64,000 nucleotides of DNA from Ecdyonurus torrentis (GCA_949318235.1 OX439133.1:17116099-17180098); one strand, 5' to 3'; positions 24,482 to 35,651 are shown, numbered from the stretch's first letter. The notes: generated from the sequence alone by a model not told the origin. Numbers and translations: made by a program.

Positions 24482-24798
24482 ATAGGGTGTATCCAAATGA
24501 CGTTATACTGAATGCGCTTTGACGTCATACTGTATCAATGAACAACATTCCTTAGCATAGAACAAACCAGGTTTTTAGCTATTTTCTTTTGCATGGAAAT
24601 TGGTTACTTTTTTTTTTTTTTGGTTATTGTTTTTCTCACATACTTGAGATACTTTTTCAACCTATTAACGGGATCAATGCTCTCAAAAATATTGCATAGT
24701 ATTTTTAAAGTGGCAAAATAAGTTATTTTCCTATGCTGCCCATGTTATTGTGTTGTCCAACATGGCATCGACTTGAACATGAATACATACACCCATAT
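24482..24798 (-). mobile_element. Family A MITE
   Basis: Runs from AATAGGGTGTATCCAAATGACG to ACATGAATACATACACCCATA. The terminal octamer is TGACGTTA, but an intact TGACGTCA arises nearby (CTTTGACGTCATAC). Confidence 0.88.
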
Positions 24799-25189
24799 AA
24801 GGTTGAATTAACTGAGTTTAATAATGATGGTATTGTAACTTTTTTTTAAATATTTTCTACGTTTCTAGAATAGCAACACAAATTTTATTATTATTGTTTC
24901 AATTAAATATACAAAAATAAAATAAAAAATATTTATTTAGTTATAATTTTTAATTTTTTTTTTTTACATTTTTATATGTAATTTTTATAAATAAAGTAGT
25001 TTTACTTGTATATTTACGAATCGTTATCTGGGTAATTCGTTATTTGTGTAATACATCAGTTACAAGTTCAAAGTTGAGATAATGATAAATATAACAGTGA
25101 AAATTGAAAGTATAATTTAGTTTAAATTGAAGTTGGAAATAATGTGGGATTCAACTTAAAGTAAGGTACATAATAAGAAAAATCTGAAA

Positions 25190-25472
25190 TATAGGGTGTA
25201 TGCATTTCATAAAGTCGACGCTATGTTGGATAACTCAATCATAAGTGGTATAGGAAAATAACTAATTTTACCAAATTAAAAACACTATTCGATATTTTTG
25301 AGAGCATTGATGCTGTCAATATGTTGAATTAGTATCTCAAGTATGTGAGAAAAATAACTAACAAAAAATTAACAGATTTACCAAAGACCATTGACTTAAA
25401 CGAAGTTTGTCCTAAGCTGAGCAATGTCATGAACTACTCCAGTATGGCCTCCAAGCGCAATATGACGTCATG
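25190..25472 (+). mobile_element. Family A MITE, 3' end lost
   Basis: Runs from TATAGGGTGTATGCATTTCAT to AATATGACGTCATGGC, then passes straight into family G. Confidence 0.85.
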
Positions 25473-25775
25473 GCTTGTACCTCAAAATCTAAAAAATAAA
25501 ACTTGGAAACTTTATGATGCCATTTGAAAGTTAATTGTAACAGCTACCTATGATAAAATTTTCAGAACCCGTGACCATCAGATAAGAGAGAAAATAATTA
25601 TTGAAATTAACATGGGCTCTTATGGGACTAAAACTTCAAAAAATCATAATTGAATATCTAGCATGGTGACCCCCCAATTTTTTTTTTTTTTTTTTTTTTT
25701 TTACATTTTTTATATCGTAATACTTATAGTTTTTTTTAGATATAAGGTCGGTACCCAACTCCCTTAAAACAAACT
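25473..25775 (-). mobile_element. Family G/H hybrid repeat
   Basis: The left part is family G (TTGTACCTCAAAATCT, CAGAACCCGTGACCATCAG). The right end is family H (GGTCGGTACCCAACTCCCTTAA). A long T-run at 25678-25702 lies between them. Confidence 0.6.
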
Positions 25776-26249
25776 TTCAAAAATGTCCCGGAAAAATGGA
25801 ACTTTTGCTTTATGTTAAAGTAACGATATATTTTGATAACAACTTGTCACCGATAAAAAAAATCCCTATTCATATTTTCTGCAACTTCTTCAAATTTTTG
25901 ATCTGCTTTGTGTAATAAATAAAGTCCAGTCTTTACAAATTTGAACAAGACAATCGTAATATTTCGAGTTGAACCTTTATATTATATTAAAATCTGTAAT
26001 CCGTTATTTCCAAATAAAAATCAAACGTTCAAAAAGAGAAGAAGATTTAGTGAAAAATTTTCAAGTTAAGTAACTTAAGTAACTATACTCTTTGACAATT
26101 ATTTGAAGAAAAAACAATGCACTTATTTCATACAACCTTTCGTGAAGTTATTTATTATCAGTCTCATACATTTCTAGCATTTTAAAGATCTATCACAAGT
26201 GGTAAATATTGTTCGTAAAATATTCCTTAGGAACCTAAAAATTGGTTAT

Positions 26250-26513
26250 ATATAGGATCTATGCATTCAAGGTGCCCTGGGAAAATATTGCCAGTTTAAA
26301 AATACTAAACAATACTTTTGAGAGCATTGATGTTGTAAATATGTTGAATTAGTATCTCAAGTATGTGATAAAAATAGCAATAACCAAAAATTAACTGATT
26401 TCCCAAAGAAAATTGGCTTAAATGAAGTTTGTCCTATGCTCGGCAATGTTATTCACTACTCCAATATGGCCTCCAAGCGTATTAAATATTACGTCATGAG
26501 CATACACCCTATA
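26250..26513 (+). mobile_element. Family A MITE with internal deletion
   Basis: Runs from TATAGGATCTATGCATTCAAG to TTACGTCATGAGCATACACCCTATA. The GTCGACGCC segment is missing. Confidence 0.85.
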
Positions 26514-26582
26514 GTAACAAGAATATAAGAATATTATGGGAAAATTTTTATTTACTTTTTAAAATAAACTTTTATTCTGTAC

Positions 26583-26877
26583 TATAGGGTGTATACGCAT
26601 GATGTCAGATTTAATGCGCTTTGACGCCATACTGGAGTAATATTATTCATTGCTGAACATTCGTTTTTGTCTATTTTCTAAGGGAAATCTGTCCTTTTTT
26701 TTCTTAATAGTTTTCTCACATACTTGAGATACAAATTCAAGATATTTACAGCATCAATGCTCTTAAAAATAATGCTAAATATTTTTAAAATTGACAAAAT
26801 TAATAATTATCCTATGCGGCCCATGTTATTGAGTGATCCAACATGGCGTCGACTTTAACATTAATGTATGCACTATA
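26583..26877 (-). mobile_element. Family A MITE
   Basis: Runs from TATAGGGTGTATACGCATGATG (octamer mutated to TGATGTCA) to AATGTATGCACTATA. Confidence 0.85.
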
Positions 26878-27366
26878 GTACTGCAAAAGTTTAAACAATG
26901 TTTTGCTTGACATAGTAATGTACTTATTAGCTAACTTCTACATCTGACTTGATATAGAGTAACCATGTTTATAAAACGGTAATTATGAATATAAAACTTA
27001 GTTTAATTATATTAGTAATATATATTTTAAATAAATTTTATTTAAAATTATTATTTATTTTATTTATTAAAATACTTAATTTATCATTTATTTTATTTAT
27101 ATTTAAAAAAAAGAATTATATAAATTAATCATGAACACTGAAGTCAATATTGTGATGCTCACAAATCTGTTATTTAACTCGACCAGTTCATTTTTCATAT
27201 TATATAATAGAAATAAAGAAAGAAACAGTGGTTAAATTTTCGAAAGTCGTGATTTTCAACGAATTCAAATAATTATTAGGAACTTCAATGCGTAGAAGAT
27301 CCGTGAACATTAAAAAAAAAAAAAAAAAATGACAACTATCCTAACCTACCGAAATGACGTCTATGT

Positions 27367-27724
27367 GTATTTGGCCGAGTGGTGAAGGCAGCTGACTCGC
27401 AACTCTGTACTCCTCACCGAGTATAGGTTCGAGCCACTGCTAGGTGCGTACGTGAAGTGTGAGAGCACAACACGTTGCACGATGCATGTTTACATGCATT
27501 CCATGACGACGCACAGTATTCGGGAGGTGCATGATTGATGTGATTGCACCGACCAGCCTGCCTAGATGTTTCCACGGTTTCTCTAGGCTGTCATGGCGAA
27601 TGCAGGGCTGTGTACTTAGGCCGTGGCCAGCCCGTGTGTGCTTTTCCATTAATTGGAAAGTCCTTACCTGTCGATACAATGTCTTGACTGGGACTGGGAT
27701 TGGTGTATAGCACGATAACACAAT
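27367..27724 (+). mobile_element. tRNA-derived SINE, complete copy
   Basis: The head TTTGGCCGAGTGGTGAAGGC is followed by B-box-like GGTTCGAGCC, the same body as 19625, and the tail ACGATAACACAATA. The minus-strand frame over it is not a gene. Confidence 0.9.
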
Positions 27725-27732
27725 ATGGCAAG

Positions 27733-27873
27733 CATTGCCTTCACAAACCCGCAGTTGATATTCTGTGAATGTAAAATAAATCAAAAGTCAGTGGCTGAGG
27801 CCAAACGTTGATATTTAGGTATGATAGGATATTTGACATGTTTTTTTTTTGTTCAAAGTGTTCTACGCCTTTA
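27733..27873. mobile_element. Family C MITE, right half only
   Basis: Starts at CTTCACAAACCCGCAG and ends GTTCAAAGTGTTCTACGCC. It immediately follows the SINE. The copy-2 equivalent (30284-30533) retains the left half, so the SINE insertion was accompanied by loss of that half. Confidence 0.75.
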
Positions 27874-27938
27874 ATGTACCTATATTTTATTTTTATGCCG
27901 TTTATATTTCAATAGCATGAATATAATATTTCAATTAA

Positions 27939-28333
27939 AGCCTTTGTCAACTTACTTTTTTAACATTTAGAATACTAGATTGATAATTACCATACCTTAT
28001 TATCCATGACATAGACACCACCACGTTGATTTTGTATTTACTTTCATTTTGACTGTTATATCACGTATCTGACGTCACAATGTACCGCCGCCAATCACAG
28101 TCACCGCTCTGGTCACATGATAAATGTAAGCCCCTCCCTCAAGTTCTTTACCCCTATCACGGCACATTGGTACATTGTGACGTCAGATACGTGATATAAC
28201 AGTCAAAATGAAAATAAACGAAAATAAATACAAAATCAACGTGTTGGTTTCTAATTCATGGATAATAAGGTATGGTAATTACTAATTATCAGTGTAGTAT
28301 TCTATATAATAAAAAAGTAAGTTGACAAGAGCT
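27939..28333. mobile_element. Family M foldback at a precise TTAA site
   Basis: The ends AGCCTTTGTCAACTTAC and GTAAGTTGACAAGAGCT, each flanked by TTAA, bound long arms (TATCACGTATCTGACGTCAC and complement). Two TGACGTCA octamers are present. Copy 2 has the empty site (CAATTAAGGGGTTTG near 30600), with a single TTAA. Confidence 0.92.
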
Positions 28334-28379
28334 TTAAGAGTTTTGATTTTTATTTTAGGCCTATTTATTATTATTTTTT

Positions 28380-28565
28380 TTTTAGTTTTATAGTCCCTAA
28401 AGAACCGATGTTAGTTTAAATCACTATTTTCTCTCTTATCGGATGGTCACGGTTTTCGAAAATTTTATCATAGGCAGCTGTTACCATGGCTGATAACTAT
28501 TAATGTTTAAATGTCATCATAAAGTTTGGAAGTTTTAGATTTTTATATGCAAGCCATCTAAATAT
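28380..28565 (+). mobile_element. Family G repeat, partial
   Basis: Contains TTATAGTCCCTAAAGAACCG, CTCTTATCGGATGGTCACGG, TTTATCATAGGCAGCTG and ACAAGCCATCTA-like 3' sequence. Also present in tandem copy 2 at 30680. Confidence 0.75.
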
Positions 28566-28829
28566 AACCAATAATATTAGTTTGTACTGTTACTTTAGCA
28601 ACTTTTTTATTTAGAATTATTCGAGTCTATACTAGTTTCAAAAACAGCTTCTTACAATTTCAACAAAGGTGACATGATACCGGATACTGATAAGAAACTC
28701 ACCTTTATTCGAAATGAAAGAAGCGCTTTTTGATACTAATAGACACATTTTATCATTTAAATTTAAAATGTCAACACCAAAAAAAATAAAAATAATAATA
28801 ATTCTAATAATAATAATAAAAATAAATAA

Positions 28830-28888
28830 AGTGCATGCATTTAAGGTTCAAGTCAACGCCATTTTGAATCTCTCAATAACATGGGTCA
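28830..28888 (+). mobile_element. Family A MITE fragment
   Basis: 5' end only, diverged: GCATGCATTTAAGGTTCAAG and CAACGCCATTTTGAATC. Confidence 0.65.
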
Positions 28889-29196
28889 GTATAGGGTCTA
28901 TGCATTCATGTTAACGTCGACGCCATATTGGACAGCTCAATAAAATGGGTCACATAGGAAAATAACTAGTTTTGCCAATTGAAAAGCACTACGCAATATT
29001 TTTGAGAGCATTAATGCTGTAAATATGTTGGATTAGTATCTTAAGTATGTGAGAAAATAGCAATACCAAAAAATTAACTGATTTCCCAAAGCAAATTAAC
29101 TTAAAAGAAGTTCTTTCTATGCTGAGCAATGTTATTCACTACTCCAGTATGGCCTCCAAGCGCACTAAATATGACGTAATGCGCACACACCCTATA
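28889..29196 (+). mobile_element. Family A MITE, first of a head-to-tail pair
   Basis: Runs from TATAGGGTCTATGCATTCATG to TGACGTAATGCGCACACACCC. The end shares TATA with the next copy. Confidence 0.9.
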
Positions 29197-29499
29197 GGGT
29201 CTATGCATTCATGTTAAAGTCGACGCCATGTTGGATAACTCGATCACATGGGTGGCATAGGAAATAAAATCATTTTGCCAGTTTAAAACCACTATGCAAT
29301 ATTTTTGGGAGCATTGATGCTGTAAATATGTTGAATTAGTATCTCAAGTATGTGAGAAAATAGCAATACCAAAAAATTAACTGATTTCCCAAAGCAAATT
29401 AACTTAAAAGAAGTTCTTTCTATGCTGAGCAATGTTATTCACTACTCCAGTATGGCCTCCAAGCGCACTAAATATGACGTAATGCGCACACACCCTATA
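29193..29499 (+). mobile_element. Family A MITE, second of the pair
   Basis: The last 150 bp or so are identical to the preceding copy, including the unusual TGACGTAATGCGCACACACC end. This indicates very recent tandem duplication or conversion. Confidence 0.9.
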
Positions 29500-29567
29500 G
29501 TAACAAGAATACAAGATTATGGAACAATTTTTTTTTTGTACTTTTTTCAAATTAACTTTCACTATGT

Positions 29568-29873
29568 ACTAGGGTGTATCCGCATGACGTCATATTTAAT
29601 GCACTTCGACACCATACTGGAGCGATGAATAACATTGCTCAACATTCATTTTTGTCTATTTTCTAAGGAAAATCGGTCATATTTTTGTTATTATTATTTT
29701 TCTCACATACTTAAGCTACTAATTCAACCTATTTACAGCATCAATGCTCTCAAAAATATTCCTAAGTATTTTTAAAATTAACAAAATTAATCATTTTCCT
29801 ATGCGGCCCATGTTATTGAGTGGTCCAACATGGCGTCGACTTTAACAATAATGTATGCACTATAGTACTGCAA
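29568..29873 (-). mobile_element. Family A MITE
   Basis: Runs from TAGGGTGTATCCGCATGACGT to AATGTATGCACTATA. Confidence 0.88.
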
Positions 29874-30283
29874 AAATTTAAACAATGTTTTGCTGGACAT
29901 CGTATTATATTTAGTTTGTAACTTCTATTTCTGACTTGGTATGGAGTAAACATGTTTATAAACGTTATTTATGAATATTAAAATAATTAAATAACATTAT
30001 TAGTATATATTTTTAATAAATTATATTTAAAATTATTATTTATTTTAATTATTAAAACACAATATTTACAATTTATTTTATTTATATATAATACAGAAAT
30101 TATATAAATTAATCACAAACACTTTAACAGATATTATGATTATCATAAATAATATAAAAAACTATGTAGTTCACAATTATTCATAATTAATAGAATATAG
30201 AAAGGAAAGCTGAGGTATAAATTTTAGAAAGTTGTAATATGCAACGTAATCAGAAATTATCAAGCACTTAAATAGTGCGAGGA

Positions 30284-30533
30284 ACACAATGAACAAACAA
30301 CATGTCAAATATCCTGACATACATATCCCTAAATATCAACGTTGATTTGGATGGAGTCATTGATTTCTAATTTAATTTCCTTTTACATATGTTTGTGACG
30401 TCACAAACCAACAGTTGACATTCTGTGAATGTAAAATAAATTAAAAGTCAGTGACTTAGGGCAAACGTTGAAATTTAGGTATTATAGGATATTTGACATG
30501 TTTTTTTTGTTCAAAGTGTTCTACGCCTTTAAT
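30284..30533. mobile_element. Family C MITE, centre shortened
   Basis: Runs from GAGGAACACAATGAACAAAC to GTTCAAAGTGTTCTACGCC. A single TGACGTCA lies at 30396 at the shortened centre. The left TTAA end is mutated. Confidence 0.8.
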
Positions 30534-30679
30534 ATACCTATATTTTATTTATATGTCATATTACTTGCATGCGTTTAATAAAATGAATATATTATTTCAA
30601 TTAAGGGGTTTGATTTTTATTTTTATTTTAGGCCTTTTTATTATTATATTACTATTTATTATTATTATTATTTTTTTTA

Positions 30680-30862
30680 GTTTTATAGTCCCTAAAGAAC
30701 CGATGTTAGTTCAGATAATTATTTTCTCTCTTATCGGATGGTCACGGTTTTCGAAAATTTTATCATAGGCAGCTGTTACCATGGCTGTTAACTATTACTG
30801 TTTAAATGTCATCATAAAGTTTGGAAGTTTTAGATTTTTATATACAAGCCATCTAAATATAA
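30680..30862 (+). mobile_element. Family G repeat, partial
   Basis: Copy-2 equivalent of 28380-28565 with TTAGTTCAGATAATTATTTT and the same 3' segment. Confidence 0.75.
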
Positions 30863-31188
30863 CCCCTAATGTTAATTTGTACTGTTATTTTAGCAACTTT
30901 TTTTATTTAGAATTATTCAAGTCTATACTAGTTTCAAAAACAGCTTCTTACTAGTTCAACAAAGGTGATATCATACCGGATACTGATAAGAAACTCACCT
31001 TTATTGAAAATGTAAGAAGCGCTTTTTTATAATAATAGATACAATTTGTCATTTAAATTTAAAATGTTAACTTAAATACCAAAAAAAAAAAAAAAAAAAA
31101 AAAAAAGACAAAAAAAGAAATAAATAAAGTGAATTGATTTTAGGATCAAGTCGACGCAATGTTGAATCACTCAATAACATGGGTCGAT

Positions 31189-31499
31189 GTAGGGAGTATG
31201 CATATTCATTTTAAAGTCGACGACATGTTGGATAACTTCATAACATGGGCCACATAGGAAAATAACTATTTTTGCCAATTTAAAAACACTATGCAATATT
31301 TTTGAGAGCATTGATGCTGTTAATATGTGGAATTAGTATCTCAAGTATGTGAGAAAATAGCAATAACAAAAAATTAACTGATTTCCCAAAGAAACTTAAC
31401 TTAAAAGAGATTCTTTCTATGCTGAGCAATGTTATTTGCTACTCCAGCATGGCCTCCAAATATGGCATTAAATATGACGTCATGACCATGCAACCTCTA
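31189..31499 (+). mobile_element. Family A MITE
   Basis: Runs from TGTAGGGAGTATGCATATTC to ATGACGTCATGACCATGCAAC. The ends are diverged. Confidence 0.85.
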
Positions 31500-31565
31500 G
31501 TAACAAGAATACAAGATTATGGAACAAATTTTATTTACTTTTTTAAAATTAACTTTTACTATGTA

Positions 31566-31863
31566 TTAGGGTGTATCCGCATGACGTCATATTTAATGCG
31601 CTTCGACGCCATACTGGAGCGATGAATTACATTGCTCAGCATTTATTTTTGTCTATTTTCTATAAGGATAAGCGGTCATTTTTTTGTTAATATTATTTTT
31701 CTCACATACTTGAGATACTAATTCCACCTATTTACAGCATCAATGCTCTCAAAAATATTCCTAAGTATTTTTAAAATTGAAAAAATTAATCATTTTCCTA
31801 TGCGGCCCATGTTATTGAGTGATCCAACATGGCGGCGACTTTAACATGAATGCATACACCATA
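31566..31863 (-). mobile_element. Family A MITE
   Basis: Runs from TTAGGGTGTATCCGCATGACG to ATGAATGCATACACCATA. Confidence 0.88.
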
Positions 31864-31968
31864 TTACTGCAAAAATTAAAACAATGAATTGCTTGAAATA
31901 TTTTACTTAATGTAAGTAAAATTACTATACTTCTACATCTTACTTGGTATGGAGATGGAGAGAATATG

Positions 31969-32312
31969 TTAAAGGCATAGACCACATAAAACAACATGTG
32001 CTTTTTAATAAATAAACACGAAAAAAGATCTTAATACTGTTGACAATTATTTCCATTATATTAATGTAGCTCCACGAGAGAGTGTAAAAATATTATAAAG
32101 TATGCAATTTGCGTGACTATTCATGTTTATGGCGTCAGATACATGTAAAAATTAGTATGAAAATGTGGTTCAGGTTGCATAAATCAAAATTTCTGATCAC
32201 TGCTAAGGAGCTAAAGTTGGTTTTTGAGACAATTTTTTTTTTTTTTTATGTAAGTCCCATCAAGTGTTTTGTGATATAAATGATTATGTTTTTCTCTGGT
32301 CTATTTCTTTAA
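31969..32312 (+). mobile_element. Family B MITE inserted in tandem copy 3
   Basis: TTAA at both ends with AAGGCATAGACCACAT and GGTCTATTTCTTTAA. The octamer is mutated to TGGCGTCA. Copies 1 and 2 lack the element at the corresponding ATGTTTATAAA site. Confidence 0.9.
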
Positions 32313-32607
32313 TATAACGTTAGTTATGAATATTAATTTTAATTTAATATTAATAATAATATTTTTTTAGAGATTGTACTTACAATTATTGTTTATTTAA
32401 ATTATTAAATACTTTAGTAATAATTTAAATTATTTATATTTAATATTTTTTTTTATATTAATTATCCAAAACAACTAATGCAGATCTTGTAATTTTGATT
32501 AAAAAATTGAGTTATAGCTGTCCTTGCAATCCTTGCATTCCAAAGTAGTTTTTTTTATTTAATGGCTGAAAATTTACACATGATTTGAATAACAATAGAA
32601 TAACAAT

Positions 32608-32835
32608 AGGAACATTGAAACTAATCGCGTTGTCTGAACCGGTTTCTGATGGATCACTGAAGTTGAGCAACGTAGAGCGTGGTCCACTCTTGGATGGGTA
32701 AAACCGTACAAAGACTGGCGATGTGTCTGTGCTGGCAGTTTGACCACTGCTAACGCGAGTACAGCAAAGTGCAGCAAACTCTTGGTTTTCCGAGAGTCAG
32801 TGGTCTGTAGTCAGATCTTGTAGTCCAGTTAAGAA
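32608..32835 (+). mobile_element. 5S rRNA-like SINE (SINE3-type) or 5S pseudogene
   Basis: The head TCTGATGGATCACTGAAGTTG, then GAGCAACGTAGAGCGTGGTC and ACTCTTGGATGGGTAAAACC, follows the order of the 5S rRNA internal promoter: A-box AGCTAAGCA-like, intermediate element, C-box TTGGATGGG. About 130 bp of unrelated, GC-richer sequence follows, so it is more than a bare 5S gene. The 3' limit is uncertain. The minus-strand frame here is not a gene. Confidence 0.65.
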
Positions 32836-32940
32836 TAATGTGTAAGCCTCAGATCATACTCTAAAGCCAATACTGAAAAAATTAAATACCGAAAGGTATT
32901 TTGGCGTCATGATATTTACTTACTTACACATATATTTAAG

Positions 32941-32985
32941 AGAGTAGGGTACCGATGTTGGCCATTAAACTCAAACTTTTATTTA
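32941..32985. mobile_element. Family H fragment (one end)
   Basis: AGAGTAGGGTACCGATGTTG and GGCCATTAAACTCAAACTTT match the left end of 33297-33648. Confidence 0.6.
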
Positions 32986-33296
32986 TTTTATACTAATTTA
33001 CAAAAATTAAAGCATGCAATTGTGTATTAATATTTTGTAAAAATTAAGTTTTAAAATAAAAATAACATTAAAATTTAAAATATATTAAATATTTAAATTT
33101 TTCTAATTATACATAATTAATTTTTAATTTTTGTTAATTGTTATTGTTATTTATAAAATATCGTTTAATAATGTAATTGTAAAATGTTGAATAGAAACAT
33201 AATTTTTCTTTGTCTTTATTCATAATTGTGTTAAATGTCATGTCATTGATTGATTTTAAGATTTAGAAAATAAAAAACCAGGTGAAAGCTTAACGT

Positions 33297-33648
33297 TTTC
33301 AATAAGGAAGTAGGGTACAGACATCGGCCATTAGACTCAAACTTTTCCCATCTAAAAAATCTGGAAATTTGCACAAAGATACTTCGGCTTGAGACAATTT
33401 CTAATATACAAGAATTTTGGCTGGTCACCGTGCAAATTAACGTTATATAATTTTTGGACATTTTAAGCCCATAAGACCGAATGTTAATTTCCAAAATTTT
33501 TCTTTTTTTCGGGACGGTCAAACATATTGAAATGCTTATCACGGCTAGGTGTGACCCTTAGCTACACAATAACACCAAATTTAGGCTCAAAACACTTCTA
33601 GTTTTTGAGATATGAGGCCGGTACCCTACTCCCTTAATTTTTTTTATT
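33297..33648 (+). mobile_element. Family H element
   Basis: The ends AGGAAGTAGGGTACAGAC and GGCCGGTACCCTACTCCCTTAA are inverted. The interior has TTTCGGGACGGTCAAAC and GCTTATCACGGCTAGGTGTG, partly homologous to family G. The minus-strand frame is not a gene. Confidence 0.75.
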
Positions 33649-33655
33649 GGACCCT

Positions 33656-33755
33656 GTTCCTGCTACTAAAATGACGATCAACGATGGTTATTCAAATAAA
33701 ATGTGCATTTTTTTGCTTCAAGAAAGCAGTGTTTACGAACCACACTATAATAATA
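33656..33755 (+). repeat. Fragment of the foldback at 7866-8690
   Basis: GCTACTAAAATGACGATCAAC, TGGTTATTCAAATA and GTTTACGAAC match 8430-8515. Confidence 0.6.
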
Positions 33756-34575
33756 TAATGTAATATTGGTATTACAAAATGCAATTATTATTTATACACT
33801 AATCGTGCAATCGTGTTTTCATTTTTAATATTCTTGCAGAAAAAAAAATGTATTACAATATAAAATATTACAAATAAAAATATTAAATTTAATAAAAAAA
33901 TTGATAATAAACTTATAAATAATATATTATTATTTATAAATAAAATTAATAAGTTTTAACTTATTTAAATTTTTTATAAATATAAAACTAACTCCCAAGT
34001 TAGTATTAGTAATTAATATTGAATAATATATGAAATTTATATCAGCACACTTGCAAGAAACCTCGTCTAATAATACAACTGATAATACCTAAATTTTTAA
34101 ATTCACTTAAAATCGAGAGAATTCATTTTAAGCTCGTTCTGTAAAATATAGTGAATATCAGTAGTGAACAGTAGTGATTGGCTGACCAACCAAATAAGAC
34201 ACATTCATTGGTTGATCTTTTTTTTTTAGCTGATAAAAGTGAGTCGCATATTGAGCATGGAACTTTTTTTTATGAATTTTCGTTCATTCTTATGAAGTTC
34301 AAAGTTCTAAACGAAGAAATAACTATGATTAACCATATTATATAAACATAGTTAACAGGTAATGACGTCATGATCAGATGATTTTAAGAAAAGAAAATTT
34401 TCGAAGCTGGCTCGAGAGTTGTGTGTAGTTTATAGAACAAGCTATAACAACTAAAATCAATTTGAAATGTTAAAGGAACTGAAAACATAATATATTATAT
34501 ATTTTGACCATGCAAATTTTAACTTACAGTGATTTTAAACTTTCCCGCCAGTAACTAAATGTTAATGACTGCTTA
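33756..34575. other. AT-rich non-coding stretch
   Basis: No gene. It holds one TGACGTCA (about 34363) that I cannot assign to a MITE. Confidence 0.5.
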
Positions 34576-34576
34576 T

Positions 34577-34745
34577 GTTTACTCAAAATGCGGAAAAGGA
34601 AGTGCCGGAAGAGGAAACCACGTGACAGTAAAATAGGAAGAAAAGTTGGTGCCAGCAGCAAGCTAGGCCTGAGCTACCTCTCACTTTTACCGTCACGTGG
34701 TTTCCTCTTCCAGCACTTCCTTTTCCATTTTTTTAGAGTAAACAG
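34577..34745. mobile_element. Small foldback with E-box
   Basis: The arms of about 50 bp, GTTTACTCAAAATGCGG... to GAGGAAACCACGTGAC and their complement, flank an AGCAGCAAGCTAGGC centre. CACGTG occurs in both arms. The forward frame at 34588 is derived from the arms. Confidence 0.8.
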
Positions 34746-34810
34746 ACGCAATAAACAATATCAACAAATTTCTATTTACAGTAAAAGGTAACCAAACCTG
34801 AAATTTTTAT

Positions 34811-35028
34811 TATAGGATGTATGTGCATGACGTCATATACTGAATAAGCTTTGTCGCCATACTGGAGCAATGTAGAACAGAACAAAAAAAAGGTAGATTT
34901 TGGCTATTTTATTTGGAAAAATTAAATCATTTTTATTATTATTTTTCTGGTAAACTTGAAATCCTGTTATCAGCATGCATGCTCTCAAAAATATTGCTAA
35001 CTAAGAACATATTTGTAAACTAGCAAAA
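34811..35028 (-). mobile_element. Family A MITE, truncated by family F
   Basis: Starts TATAGGATGTATGTGCATGACG and breaks off at AAACTAGCAAAATATC where family F begins. Confidence 0.8.
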
Positions 35029-35225
35029 TATCAATGTTTACCCGTTGAAGTGAAAGAACCAAACTTTACAAATTCTACCTAAAATGAACGAACTACATTT
35101 GGCGTTTCTACGTGTTTTAACGGCAGAACTAGTTGGGAGAACTTGGAAGTTTGTAAAGTGTAGATCGGTCATTTGGAACAAAATTTGTAAAGTATAATTG
35201 GTTCACTTCGATAAGCATCGGTATG
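35025..35225. mobile_element. Family F foldback MITE, copy 2
   Basis: Runs from ATCAATGTTTACCCGTTGAAG to GGTTCACTTCGATAAGCATCG. It carries the same ACTTTACAAATT units as 22638. Confidence 0.75.
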
Positions 35226-35651
35226 TCATTTTTCATTCCGGCTTATTCTATTTAATGCTCACATTTCGCGTCGACTCTTAAATAAATTCAACGGTAGATA
35301 GAAATATAAGCCCAAAAATTACTAATATTTTAATTAATGACAATGAACCTTTAAAATCTAGAGTAAAATTATGTACCTAAATTATCCCCTAAATGAAGTT
35401 AAAAATGTAAACTTATAAAGTAATGCTAAATTATTTAGAGGATATCGTTCAACTAGTGCTAAATAGGTAATTAAAATTTAAGGTAATTATTAACATTTAA
35501 AACGCGTGGATCAAAAATTTTTTATTGCAATTCATATTAATGATTTATATAAAAAATGCAAATCGTATGTTTTCTTTTATACTTCATTTCATCGCTCACA
35601 TTGATTTAACCTTAAAACGTCGGAGTGTAGCTGGATTGTAGCTCATTAAAT
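35226..35651. other. AT-rich non-coding stretch
   Basis: No feature found. Confidence 0.5.

Larger units (their letters stand above)
24105..25472 (-). repeat. Right arm of the composite inverted repeat
   Basis: Order: family B (-), spacer, family A (-), spacer, family A (+). This is the mirror image of 21659-23646 without the E and F insertions. Confidence 0.8.
26250..29188 (+). repeat. Tandem segmental unit, copy 1
   Basis: Shared order with copies 2 and 3: family A (+), AGTAACAAGAATA spacer, family A (-), unique segment starting CTATAGTACTGCAAAA. It is enlarged by a SINE (27367) and a TTAA foldback (27939). The extra family A at 28889-29196 marks the junction with copy 2. Confidence 0.8.
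29189..31188 (+). repeat. Tandem segmental unit, copy 2
   Basis: The clearest version of the unit: A(+), spacer, A(-), unique segment, family C, family G, then CAGCTTCTTACTAG and an A-run, ending at the next A(+). Confidence 0.8.
31189..32510 (+). repeat. Tandem segmental unit, copy 3 (truncated)
   Basis: A(+), spacer AGTAACAAGAATACAAG, A(-), then the unique segment split by a family B insertion at 31973. The family C and G part of the unit is missing. Confidence 0.75.
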
